From an uncultured Polaribacter sp. (GTDB taxonomy: Bacteria; Bacteroidota; Bacteroidia; Flavobacteriales; Flavobacteriaceae), in assembly GCF_947501385.1 (NCBI RefSeq), contig NZ_CANMVP010000006.1, forward strand, positions 62,001-126,000: a stretch of 64,000 bases of DNA, in the 5' to 3' direction. The translations under genes and the position numbers were made by a program. This document shows, one piece after another, positions 16,064 to 23,579 of the stretch. Each line of letters starts with the position of its first letter. Within the stretch, counting starts at the first letter, position 1. The notes under the pieces were generated by a model. It ran no database searches. It was not told the origin of the DNA and was given only the letters and a program-made list of their open reading frames with translations.

Positions 16064-17611
16064 ATGAGTAGTATACAAATTTTATGGGTGGATGATGAAA
16101 TTGAATTGTTAAAACCACATATTCTTTTTTTAGAACGAAAAAATTATAAGGTTACCACCTGTACAAATGGTGCTGATGCTATTGATTTAGTAGACGAAGA
16201 AAATTTTGACATTGTTTTTTTAGATGAAAACATGCCGGGTTTAACAGGTTTGGAAACACTTTCTGAAATCAAACAAAAACAAGCCAATTTACCCGTAGTA
16301 ATGATTACTAAAAGCGAAGAGGAATATATTATGGAAGAAGCCATTGGTTCTAAAATTGCGGATTACTTAATTAAGCCTGTAAACCCAAATCAGATTTTAT
16401 TGAGTTTGAAGAAAAATTTAGATAATTCGCGTTTGGTTTCTGAAAAAACAACTTCTAATTACCAACAAGAATTTCGGAAAATTTCTATGGATTTGGCGAT
16501 GGTAAATTCTTATGAAGATTGGATTGACTTGTATAAAAAACTAATTCATTGGGAATTAGAACTAGAAAACATTAGTGATCCTGGCATGTTAGGAATTTTA
16601 GAAAGCCAGAAACAAGAAGCAAATACACAGTTTTTTAAATTTATAAAGAAAAATTACGAAGATTTTTTAACAGCACATGACAAACCTACCTTTTCACACA
16701 CTATGTTTAAAGACTATGTAGTTCCTGAATTATGCAAAGATCAAGGAGTTTTATGGGTTGTGGTAGATAATCTTCGATATGACCAATACAGAATTTTAGA
16801 ACCACTAATTAATAATTACTACAAAAAGGACGAAGAATACACCTATTTTTCAATCTTACCTACCGCAACTCAATATGCTAGAAATGCTATTTTTTCTGGA
16901 CTGATGCCTTCAGAAATGGAAAAGCGTCATCCTAGTTTTTGGAAAAATGATACTGATGAAGGTGGAATGAACTTGTATGAAAATGAATTTTTATCGGCAC
17001 AAATAAAGCGTTTAGGACTTGATATTAAACACGAATACTATAAAATTACCAATTTAAAAAATGGAAAAGATTTAGCAGATAATTACAACGGAACCAAACA
17101 AAATGATTTAACTGCCGTGGTTTACAATTTTGTAGATATGCTTTCACATTCCAAAACAGAAATGGAAGTAATTAAAGAATTGGCTGGAGATGACAAAGCC
17201 TACAGAAGTTTAACGTTAAGTTGGTTTAAGAATTCGCCTTTGTTTGAAATCATTCAAAAAGCACAGCAATTAGGACAGAAATTAATTATTACAACAGATC
17301 ATGGAACCATTAATTGTAAAAACCCTACCAAAGTAATTGGTGATAAAAACATCAGTTCTAATCTCCGTTATAAAACAGGTAGAAGTCTTTCCTACGAAGA
17401 GAAAGATGTATATGCAGTTAGAAATCCGAAGGACATTTTCTTACCAACAGTAGCAATGAATAGCCCGTTTATTTTTGCGAAAGAAGATTTGTTTTTTGCC
17501 TATCCGAACAACTTTAATCATTTTGTGAAATATTTTAAAAACACCTATCAACATGGTGGTGTTTCTTTAGAAGAAGTAATCATTCCTTGTGCGGTTTATA
17601 GTCCGAAGTAA
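16064..17611 (+). CDS. porX: PorX-type response regulator with PglZ domain
   Basis: PorX is the regulator of the type IX secretion system and works with the kinase PorY in Porphyromonas. Residues 1-125 form a CheY-like receiver with Asp10, Asp11 and phospho-acceptor Asp54 (VFLDENMPG) and Lys in LIKPVN. After a helical linker, residues 200-515 form a PglZ/alkaline-phosphatase-like domain (LWVVVDNLRYDQY, TATQYARNAIFSG, ITTDHGTIN, QHGGVSLEEVIIP) thought to act on nucleotides. The 515-residue length matches PorX. PorY is not in the window. A degraded copy of its 3' end lies at 18272-18325. Confidence 0.92.
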   Translation: MSSIQILWVDDEIELLKPHILFLERKNYKVTTCTNGADAIDLVDEENFDIVFLDENMPGLTGLETLSEIKQKQANLPVVMITKSEEEYIMEEAIGSKIADYLIKPVNPNQILLSLKKNLDNSRLVSEKTTSNYQQEFRKISMDLAMVNSYEDWIDLYKKLIHWELELENISDPGMLGILESQKQEANTQFFKFIKKNYEDFLTAHDKPTFSHTMFKDYVVPELCKDQGVLWVVVDNLRYDQYRILEPLINNYYKKDEEYTYFSILPTATQYARNAIFSGLMPSEMEKRHPSFWKNDTDEGGMNLYENEFLSAQIKRLGLDIKHEYYKITNLKNGKDLADNYNGTKQNDLTAVVYNFVDMLSHSKTEMEVIKELAGDDKAYRSLTLSWFKNSPLFEIIQKAQQLGQKLIITTDHGTINCKNPTKVIGDKNISSNLRYKTGRSLSYEEKDVYAVRNPKDIFLPTVAMNSPFIFAKEDLFFAYPNNFNHFVKYFKNTYQHGGVSLEEVIIPCAVYSPK

Positions 17612-17656
17612 TTTTCAGTAAAGCTCAAATTCATTTTTGTTTTAGTTTTTTTAATT

Positions 17657-17687
17657 TATTCAAAAAAACATGTTTTTGTCTTGAATA
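17657..17687. terminator. AT-rich hairpin between convergent porX and DUF2442 genes
   Basis: TATTCAA (17657-17663) pairs with TTGAATA (17681-17687), with an inner palindrome AAAAACATGTTTTT. It sits midway between two convergent gene ends, so it may serve as a weak bidirectional terminator. The stem is AT-rich and its strength is doubtful. Confidence 0.4.
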
Positions 17688-17704
17688 CTAAAATTGAATA
17701 AATT

Positions 17705-17932
17705 TTAAACCTTTATATCATCTTTTTTGAATTCAAAAAATCCCTCAAAGCTTAAATCTTCATCTATTTCTTCCCAATGAATACCAAAAGGAGAAAGCTC
17801 ATAGTTTAAGCGTTGTTTTTTTGTTGATTTTTCTAATTTAGGAAACCATTCTAAAGGCATAGATTTTTTTATTCCTTTCTTTGTCTCCAAGAAAATACTA
17901 TTATTCTCAAACCAAATTTTTGATATTTCCAT
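17705..17932 (-). CDS. DUF2442 family small protein
   Basis: The 75-residue protein begins MEISKIWFENNSIFLETKKG and contains the DUF2442 features SMPLEWFPKLEKSTKKQ and FGIHWEEIDEDLSFEGFF, close to the family signature GIHWPEIDEDLSVEGLL. It follows the DUF4160 gene with an 8-base gap, so the two should be cotranscribed. DUF4160-DUF2442 pairs are common and move like toxin-antitoxin genes, but neither activity is established. The pair sits in a small insertion between porX and tsaE. Confidence 0.82.
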   Translation of the reverse strand: MEISKIWFENNSIFLETKKGIKKSMPLEWFPKLEKSTKKQRLNYELSPFGIHWEEIDEDLSFEGFFEFKKDDIKV

Positions 17933-17940
17933 AATTTAAT

Positions 17941-18171
17941 TCATATAAAATAATTAGACCAAGCACTGATAATTAAATCTTTATTTTCTTCTATTAAAGA
18001 TTCTGCAAGTTTTAAATCTTTGTTTTTTAATCCTTTATTTTTCACCCATTCCATTGTTTCAATATCAAATTTAGCTTCACCATCTGCATTTCTTACATGA
18101 ACGTGGATGGGAATGTGCTCATTAGAATAGAAAAAGAACCTTAAACCAAAAGCTCTAAATAGTGTTGGCAT
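17941..18171 (-). CDS. DUF4160 family small protein
   Basis: The 76-residue protein begins MPTLFRAFGLRFFFYSNEH and carries HIPIHVHVRNADGEAKF, the His-rich signature of DUF4160 (EPPHVHV-like). The C-terminal part is a helix pair (LKLAESLIEENKDLIISAW). It is the first gene of a two-gene unit with DUF2442. Function is unknown; the pairing and mobile-looking location suggest an accessory module of toxin-antitoxin type, which is inference only. Confidence 0.85.
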   Translation of the reverse strand: MPTLFRAFGLRFFFYSNEHIPIHVHVRNADGEAKFDIETMEWVKNKGLKNKDLKLAESLIEENKDLIISAWSNYFI

Positions 18172-18244
18172 ATTTATGATTTCTAATTTTACTAAATTAC
18201 AAAAAAAAATATTCCTATTTTTTTTTTCTCAAATAACTTTACTC

Positions 18245-18338
18245 TTTTTGTAAAAATACATATCAACACAATTTCTTTAGAAGTGATGATCTTACTTTTT
18301 GTGATTTATAGTCAGAAGTAATTTTATTTAGCAGTAAA
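18245..18338 (+). pseudogene. decayed duplicate of the porX 3' end
   Basis: Bases 18272-18325 align without gaps to porX 17562-17615 at 43 of 54 positions by my count, and a gapped match extends to both sides. Read in the porX frame it gives ISLEVMILLFVIYSQK-stop against porX VSLEEVIIPCAVYSPK-stop, with the stop in the same place. The similarity continues past the stop (CAGTAAA). It lies on the far side of the DUF4160/DUF2442 pair, making a degenerate direct repeat around that pair. Confidence 0.7.
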
Positions 18339-18354
18339 CAAATCTATATTATTT

Positions 18355-18380
18355 TTTATTCGTTTATAGTCAGAAAATAT
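18355..18380 (+). repeat. possible third partial copy of the porX tail
   Basis: TTTATAGTCAGAA occurs at 18363-18375 and, 58 bases earlier, at 18305-18317 inside the decayed porX tail. A few flanking T-rich bases also agree. This may be a tandem remnant of the same duplication, or chance extension of a 13-base match. Confidence 0.4.
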
Positions 18381-18438
18381 TATTGAAATAAAAATTTAAA
18401 ATCACACCTCGCAAGTATTAAAATACTTTGAGGTTTGT

Positions 18439-18446
18439 TATTTTTG
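18439..18446 (+). promoter_or_regulatory. -7 box of tsaE, near-leaderless
   Basis: TATTTTTG matches TAnnTTTG and ends only 4 bases before the tsaE ATG. Transcription would start at or just inside the start codon, so the mRNA may be leaderless. No TTG is seen at the -33 distance. Confidence 0.45.
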
Positions 18447-18450
18447 CAAC

Positions 18451-18861
18451 ATGAATAAAAATTATTCTTTAAAAAATTTATCTGAAATTGCGTCAGAAAT
18501 TATTGCATCCACAAAAAATAAAACACTTTTATTGTACGGAGAAATGGGTGTTGGTAAAACAACACTCATCAAAGAAATCTGCAGTCAATTGGGTGTTTTT
18601 GATACCATCTCCTCTCCTACTTTCTCTTTGGTAAATGAATATCAAACTTCAAAAAACGAGACAATTTTTCATTTTGATTTTTATAGAATTGAAGATGAAG
18701 AAGAAGCATTAGACATGGGAATTGAAGAGTATTTATACAATGACAATTGGTGTCTTATTGAATGGCCTGAGAATGTCGAAAATTTATTACCTTTAGAATC
18801 CGTTGAAATCCATTTATCAACTCTTGAAAATGGCCAACGTAATATAAAACTAACATCATAA
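18451..18861 (+). CDS. tsaE: tRNA N6-threonylcarbamoyladenosine synthesis ATPase
   Basis: TsaE is the P-loop ATPase of the TsaB-TsaD-TsaE complex that makes t6A37 in ANN-reading tRNAs. Visible are Walker A LLYGEMGVGKTTLIKEI (about 30-46), SSPTFSLVNEY, and FHFDFYRIEDEEEALDMGIEEY, with LIEWPEN near the end. The 136-residue length is normal. It is followed after 4 bases by the alanine-dehydrogenase-like gene, so they are likely cotranscribed. Confidence 0.93.
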   Translation: MNKNYSLKNLSEIASEIIASTKNKTLLLYGEMGVGKTTLIKEICSQLGVFDTISSPTFSLVNEYQTSKNETIFHFDFYRIEDEEEALDMGIEEYLYNDNWCLIEWPENVENLLPLESVEIHLSTLENGQRNIKLTS

Positions 18862-18865
18862 AAAT

Positions 18866-20062
18866 ATGAGTCCATTTTCTCCATTTAGTAAAGAAGAATT
18901 ACTTCCTCAAGAAGAAATGCTAGAAATTAAAAAACAAAAAGGAGAATTATTTATTGGCCTACCAAAAGAAACATATCTAAGTGAAAAACGAGTTTGTTTA
19001 ACACCAGATGCAGTTGGTGCTTTAACTGCAAACGGACATAGAGTTGTTATCGAAACTGGTGCAGGAGATGGCGCAAACTTTACAGACAAGGAATATTCTG
19101 ATGCTGGGGCAAAAATTTCTTACAATGTTGAAGAAGCTTTTAAATGCAATATTGTTTTAAAAGTGGCTCCACCAACAGAACTAGAAATCGAATACATACA
19201 TCCGCAAGCAATCTTAATTTCTTCTTTGCAATTAAAAACACAAACTAAAAAATATTTTGAGTGTTTGGCAAATAAGAGAATTACTGCAATTGCCTTCGAT
19301 TATATAAAGGATGAACACGACACCTATCCAATTGTAAAATCATTAAGTGAAATTGCAGGAACCGCTTCTATACTAATTGCTGGCGAATTAATGAGTGGTG
19401 TTAACAAAGGAAATGGTTTATTATTTGGTAATATTGGTGGCGTACCGCCAACAAGTGTGGTGATTTTTGGAGCGGGAACTGTAGGTGAATATGCCGCAAG
19501 AACTGCCATTGGTTTAGGTGCCAGAGTAAAAGTTTTTGATAATTCTATCAGCAAGTTAAGAAAATTGCAAGACTGTTTGCACGCACCAATTTACACATCA
19601 ACTTTGCAACCAAAATCGGTTTTAAAAGCATTAATGCGTTGTGATGTTGCTATTGGAGCTATTAGAGGCAAAAACAGATCTCCCATTTGTGCAACAGAAG
19701 AAATGATTGAAAAAATGAAAGAAGGTGCTATTGTTGTAGATGTTAGTATCGATAGAGGTGGTTGTTTCGAAACATCAAACGTGACCACACACAGTACACC
19801 AACTTTTGTAAAACACGGGGTAATTCATTATTGTGTGCCTAACATTCCTGCGCGATATGCAAGAACAGCCTCCGTTTCTATTAGTAATATTTTTACGCCT
19901 TATTTATTGAATATTGCTGAAGAAGGCGGTTTCGAAAATACAGCTAGGTTTGATAAAAGTTTAAGAAACGGAATGTATTTTTATCACGGAATCCTAACCA
20001 ATAAAACCGTTGCAGATTGGTTTGATTTGCCTTTTAGAGATATTAATTTATTGATTTTATAA
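18866..20062 (+). CDS. alanine dehydrogenase/PntA-superfamily protein lacking Ald catalytic residues
   Basis: The 398-residue protein has the two-domain fold of alanine dehydrogenase and transhydrogenase PntA: GLPKETYLSEKRVCLTPDAV with Arg42 (= Ald Arg15), nucleotide loop GAGTVGEYAAR, and VVDVSIDRGGCFET. However, Ald Lys75 (KVKEP) is replaced by Ala101 in KVAPP, and Ald His96 by Gln122 (LQL), assuming a gap-free alignment. The KVxxP pattern is closer to PntA. It also has an N-terminal extension of about 27 residues. A canonical Ald is encoded at 25385-26473. I infer that this paralogue is not an ordinary alanine dehydrogenase; NAD(H) binding is likely kept. It follows tsaE by 4 bases. Confidence 0.8.
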   Translation: MSPFSPFSKEELLPQEEMLEIKKQKGELFIGLPKETYLSEKRVCLTPDAVGALTANGHRVVIETGAGDGANFTDKEYSDAGAKISYNVEEAFKCNIVLKVAPPTELEIEYIHPQAILISSLQLKTQTKKYFECLANKRITAIAFDYIKDEHDTYPIVKSLSEIAGTASILIAGELMSGVNKGNGLLFGNIGGVPPTSVVIFGAGTVGEYAARTAIGLGARVKVFDNSISKLRKLQDCLHAPIYTSTLQPKSVLKALMRCDVAIGAIRGKNRSPICATEEMIEKMKEGAIVVDVSIDRGGCFETSNVTTHSTPTFVKHGVIHYCVPNIPARYARTASVSISNIFTPYLLNIAEEGGFENTARFDKSLRNGMYFYHGILTNKTVADWFDLPFRDINLLIL

Positions 20063-20154
20063 TTGTTTATAAGAAGAAGTAAACAAAGCATAAAAATTTA
20101 TAAATCTCTATAAAATAACTTTCAATATTATCAGAAGAAACAACTCCTTTTCCA

Positions 20155-20162
20155 TAAATTTG
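20155..20162 (+). promoter_or_regulatory. -7 box of the DUF4258-like gene
   Basis: TAAATTTG matches TAnnTTTG and ends 17 bases upstream of the ATG. No TTG is present at the -33 distance. Confidence 0.4.
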
Positions 20163-20179
20163 CAGTTCAAAATTATAGA

Positions 20180-20548
20180 ATGCTTTTAAAACGAATTGGA
20201 TATTATTTAGTCGGCCTGTCTTTAGGTTCTATTGCCGTATATTTTTTCTGGCAAAAGAAAAATGCTTCTTTTGATTATGGTATGGATGCAAGAACGTTAA
20301 AAACGATTAGAATTAGAGAACGTGTTTTTTCTGATGAAGCTAAAAAATCGATGCTCCGATACGATATTGACACTACAAAAATTTCTACTATTTTATATGT
20401 AGGCGATGTTGATTTTGGAAAAGGGAATCCGAGAAAACAGCCTTGTGCAGAATATTATATAACAGGAACAAAAGAACTAAAAAACGTAAGTTTATTGGTA
20501 AAACGTTGCGATTCTACGGCAACCATTAAGAAAGTGATTGTTGACTGA
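20180..20548 (+). CDS. small membrane-anchored protein, DUF4258-like
   Basis: One N-terminal membrane helix (about 9-25, YYLVGLSLGSIAVYFFW) anchors a roughly 95-residue domain outside or inside the membrane. That domain holds DARTLKTIRIRERVFSDEAK, VGDVDFGKGNPRKQPCAEYYI and VKRCDSTATI, which resemble a flavobacterial DUF4258-type protein found near alanine dehydrogenase genes. Two cysteines (CAEYY and RCDST) might form a disulfide. Function is unknown. It has its own -7 box. Confidence 0.65.
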   Translation: MLLKRIGYYLVGLSLGSIAVYFFWQKKNASFDYGMDARTLKTIRIRERVFSDEAKKSMLRYDIDTTKISTILYVGDVDFGKGNPRKQPCAEYYITGTKELKNVSLLVKRCDSTATIKKVIVD

Positions 20549-20560
20549 TATTAATTAGAC

Positions 20561-20586
20561 TGTCATTCCTGCAAAAGCAGGAATCC
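20561..20586. repeat. TGTCATTC-type palindromic element (short)
   Basis: TGTCATTCCTGC AAAA GCAGGAATCC forms an 8-bp stem (20565-20572 with 20577-20584). It shares the TGTCATTC edge with elements at 33527 and 45396. It lies between convergent genes, where it could also help termination, but no T run follows. Confidence 0.55.
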
Positions 20587-20651
20587 ATTAAAAACTTTTA
20601 AAATGTTTGTTTATCTGAAATAGTTTTCTGCTTCTTCAGGTATTACAAACA

Positions 20652-21242
20652 CTAACACTTCTTGTACTTATCATTCAGTCCTACGCCATTTAAAATCAGT
20701 GGAATTATTTTTTCGAGTCTTTTTAATTTTGTCTGTTCTCTTTTTGCGTCAGAAATATAATCTGCATATTCTCTTTGTTTACTTAAAGAAAGTGTATTAA
20801 AACTGCTTTTAAATTCTTTGTTAGCATTTAATTCTTGTTGAAGCTCATCAGGAATTAACAATTCTTTTTTAGTTCTGTCTGATTTTATTTCTCTACCTAA
20901 TTTTACATTTTCTATGGCTTCTAAAATGTATTCTTTTATTAAGTTTGTATCAATTTCTTCTAAAGAGTAAAAACGCCATTGCAGCATTGCTTTGGTTTTT
21001 CCTTCTTGTGCATTTACAAATACGTTTTTCTTGTCTTTTAACAATGCTCCTTGAAAGAACCACAAACCACAATAATTCTTAAAACCAGCCAAACCTACGA
21101 TGTTTTTTCCTTGAAAAACATACGTTGGCGCGCCCCATTTAATTGTTTCTTCAACGGGTAAATCAGAAAAAATAGCTCGTAAAGTTTCTAGTTCTTTTCG
21201 CCATTTTTCTTTCTTGTTTATATATTGTTCAACAGCATTCAT
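20652..21242 (-). CDS. YdeI/OmdA-like protein with DUF1801 domain
   Basis: The N-terminal 115 residues form a DUF1801 domain (ETIKWGAPTYVFQGKNIVGLAGFKNYCGLWFFQG). The C-terminal part (LLIPDELQQELNANKEFKSSFNTLSLSKQREYADYISDAKREQTKLKRLEK) is the OmdA/YdeI-type helical region. Family members such as Salmonella YdeI are linked to resistance to cationic peptides; the link is by family only. Length 196 residues is normal. It abuts the TrmH gene (6 bases) and may share its transcript. Confidence 0.82.
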   Translation of the reverse strand: MNAVEQYINKKEKWRKELETLRAIFSDLPVEETIKWGAPTYVFQGKNIVGLAGFKNYCGLWFFQGALLKDKKNVFVNAQEGKTKAMLQWRFYSLEEIDTNLIKEYILEAIENVKLGREIKSDRTKKELLIPDELQQELNANKEFKSSFNTLSLSKQREYADYISDAKREQTKLKRLEKIIPLILNGVGLNDKYKKC

Positions 21243-21248
21243 TTCTAT

Positions 21249-21920
21249 TTATTTTAATTCTTGAAAATATCGTTCTTCTATTTTTTCTACATTCTTAATG
21301 GTTGTTTTCACCCAATTAAGGTACAAAATTTCTTTTTCTTCGTTTGATAATTGCCAATCTACATCAGAATTTCTCAATTTTGATGTGACATCTTGTAAAA
21401 TAATTGCAGCCGCTACAGAAATATTTAAACTCTCTGTAAAGCCCACCATTGGTATTTTTAAAAAACCATCTGCATGGTCTATCACATCATCAGAAACTCC
21501 TGCTGCTTCTACTCCAAATACAAAAGCCGCTTTTTTAGAAATATCAAAATCTTGTAATACACAAGAATCGTTGTGTGGTGTAGTTGCAATTATTTGATAG
21601 CCTTTTGCTTTTAAACGCTCTAAACACATTTTTGTGTTGTCGCCATCTTCTCTATACCTATATTGATTCAACCATTTTTGAGAGCCTTTTGCCACGTGTC
21701 TAGATACTTTGTTCGTATATTTATTTTCAATTATATGTACATCTTGAATTCCAAAAATATCACAAGTTCTTACAACAGCACTTGCATTATGGGCTTGATA
21801 AATGTCTTCTAAAACTACCGTAAAATGACGCGTTCTATTCTCTAAAACGTTTTTAAACAAAGTTTTTCGTTTTGCTGTTAAATAATCTTCAAGATAATTT
21901 AATAGTTTTTTGTCAATCAT
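21249..21920 (-). CDS. trmH: TrmH-type tRNA (guanosine-2'-O-)-methyltransferase
   Basis: This SPOUT methyltransferase probably methylates the 2'-OH of G18 in the tRNA D-loop. Motifs 1-3 are visible: NASAVVRTCDIFGIQDVHIIE, FVFGVEAAGVSDD and IPMVGFTESLNISVAAAIIL, the last with the knot-forming NISVA. An N-terminal helical tRNA-binding part (LLNYLEDYLTAKRKTLFKNVL) is present. Family members begin at MIDKK, so I use ATG 21920 (223 residues); an ATG 12 bases upstream (21932) adds MFVY and cannot be excluded. Confidence 0.87.
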   Translation of the reverse strand: MIDKKLLNYLEDYLTAKRKTLFKNVLENRTRHFTVVLEDIYQAHNASAVVRTCDIFGIQDVHIIENKYTNKVSRHVAKGSQKWLNQYRYREDGDNTKMCLERLKAKGYQIIATTPHNDSCVLQDFDISKKAAFVFGVEAAGVSDDVIDHADGFLKIPMVGFTESLNISVAAAIILQDVTSKLRNSDVDWQLSNEEKEILYLNWVKTTIKNVEKIEERYFQELK

Positions 21921-21959
21921 ATATACAAACATATCATTTAATTATTATTTTTACTAAAT

Positions 21960-22646
21960 ATGAAGAAAATAGTTGTTTTAACAGGCGCAGGAATTTCTGC
22001 TGAAAGTGGTATTAATACCTTTAGAGATTCAGACGGTTTGTGGGAAGGACATGATGTGATGCAGGTTGCCACTCCAGAGGGTTTTGCTGCAAATCCAGAG
22101 TTGGTTTTAGAGTTTTATAATCAGCGTAGAAAACAATTGTTAGAAGTTTTGCCGAATGAAGCACATTATAATTTGGTTCAATTAGAAAAAGACTTCCAAG
22201 TGGAAATCATTACGCAAAATGTAGACGATTTGCACGAACGTGCAGGAAGTAAAAATACCATTCATTTGCATGGAGAGCTTTTAAAAGTAAGAAGTTCTAT
22301 GAATGAACATGAAGTTTTAACCTGGAAAAAAGATTTAGTTTTAGGCGATGTATGTGAAAAGGGAAGTCAATTAAGACCCCATATTGTGTGGTTCGGAGAA
22401 ATGGTACCTATGCTTGATAAAGCGATAGAAATTACACAAACTGCAGATATTTTAGTAGTTATTGGTACTTCTATGCAAGTATATCCTGCAGCAAGTTTGG
22501 TGAATTATATAAAACCAACTACACCTATTTATTTTATAGACCCGAAACCTTCTATTTCCAAGAATGATTTTAATCATTTAACAATTATTAAAGATGTTGC
22601 CAGCTCTGGAACGCGTAAATTCTTGAAAATGGTATCTCAAATTTAG
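21960..22646 (+). CDS. cobB: Sir2-family NAD+-dependent protein deacylase
   Basis: This sirtuin removes acyl groups from lysines using NAD+. Motifs: GAGISAESGINTFRDSDGLW (9-28), TQNVDDLHERAG (85-96), catalytic His104 in IHLHGELLKVR, and GTSMQVYPAASL near 162. Tyr53 and Arg56 form the YxxR pattern of class III (desuccinylase/demalonylase) sirtuins such as CobB. The zinc-ribbon region retains a single Cys (Cys132), so the structural zinc is probably lost. It diverges from trmH. Confidence 0.88.
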   Translation: MKKIVVLTGAGISAESGINTFRDSDGLWEGHDVMQVATPEGFAANPELVLEFYNQRRKQLLEVLPNEAHYNLVQLEKDFQVEIITQNVDDLHERAGSKNTIHLHGELLKVRSSMNEHEVLTWKKDLVLGDVCEKGSQLRPHIVWFGEMVPMLDKAIEITQTADILVVIGTSMQVYPAASLVNYIKPTTPIYFIDPKPSISKNDFNHLTIIKDVASSGTRKFLKMVSQI

Positions 22647-22738
22647 TTTATCGTTTCTATCAAAAAAGATCATAATATTTTAGTATTTTTGAGATTGTTA
22701 TACTATACAAAAAAACTTCTTTAATTTAAATTACACCT

Positions 22739-23089
22739 TTGGATTTACTCACACTATTAATTTATTTTTCAAGTTTGGCTTTTATTTATTTTGGGATCAA
22801 TTGTTTTTATTCAAAATTTATTATCGCTGAATTCGAAAGATACAGACTACCAATGTATCGAAAGTTAATTGGAGTTCTTCAGTTAATAGGAGCCGCTGGT
22901 TTATTAATTGGGTACTATTTTAGTCCAATAATCTTGCTATTATCTTCAATTGGATTATTTTTATTAATGCTTGCTGGATTCTTAGTAAGAATAAAAATAA
23001 AGGATAATTTTATTAAATCTTCACCAGCTTTTACTTTTGCTGCACTCAATTTATTTATAGCGCTAAAAACTTTTAGTAAATATTTCTAA
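22739..23089 (+). CDS. DoxX-like small membrane protein
   Basis: The 116-residue protein has four predicted membrane helices and the DoxX-type pattern of a first helix followed by YFGINCFYSKFIIAEFERYRLP, then KLIGVLQLIGAAGLLIGYY and a MLAGFLVRIKIKDNFIKSSPAFTFAALNL end. DoxX proteins are poorly understood and sometimes linked to redox or thiosulfate metabolism. The start is TTG; no ATG lies near the N-terminus. Its stop overlaps the next, convergent DoxX-like gene by 4 bases. Confidence 0.72.
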   Translation: MDLLTLLIYFSSLAFIYFGINCFYSKFIIAEFERYRLPMYRKLIGVLQLIGAAGLLIGYYFSPIILLLSSIGLFLLMLAGFLVRIKIKDNFIKSSPAFTFAALNLFIALKTFSKYF

Positions 23090-23463
23090 ATCGATAAAAA
23101 AATAACAATCAAGTTTAGTACTAAAAATAACGAAGCAGGAAAGGATTTGTACAATTCGTCTTTTATTTTAATATGCATTATTATTGATCCCAATAGTAGT
23201 ATTGATAAACCTATCGTTGCAATCAAAGTTAAAAATTCAAATGCTATGGAAGCTAATAACAATAGCGCTAAACTTATTTTTAAGAAGCCAATAATATAAC
23301 AAAATGATTTAGAGAGGCCGTATAATTTGAACTCTTCAATAATAGTTTTAGCATTACCACCTCGCCATTTTGTGTTCTTTTTTGATTGTAACAACCAAAC
23401 ATTTAAGATACTTACACCAATAATTATTTTTAATACAATTATAACGTAGTCTTTTAATTCCAT
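23086..23463 (-). CDS. DoxX-like small membrane protein (convergent paralogue)
   Basis: This 125-residue protein has four membrane helices and a C-terminus (MHIKIKDELYKSFPASLFLVLNLIVIFLS) that parallels the neighbouring DoxX-like protein (VRIKIKDNFIKSSPAFTFAALNLFIAL). The N-terminal part is more divergent. They look like distant paralogues placed tail to tail with a 4-base overlap. Function is unknown. Confidence 0.65.
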   Translation of the reverse strand: MELKDYVIIVLKIIIGVSILNVWLLQSKKNTKWRGGNAKTIIEEFKLYGLSKSFCYIIGFLKISLALLLLASIAFEFLTLIATIGLSILLLGSIIMHIKIKDELYKSFPASLFLVLNLIVIFLSI

Positions 23464-23579
23464 AGATTTTTATTTGTAAATTAATTATATCGACTAAATT
23501 ATAAAAAAGAAAATTCTTAAAAAGAATTAATCGTTTTATTTTTTTCTTCTTTTTAAGACATTCATTTAAAGCAGCTCAA

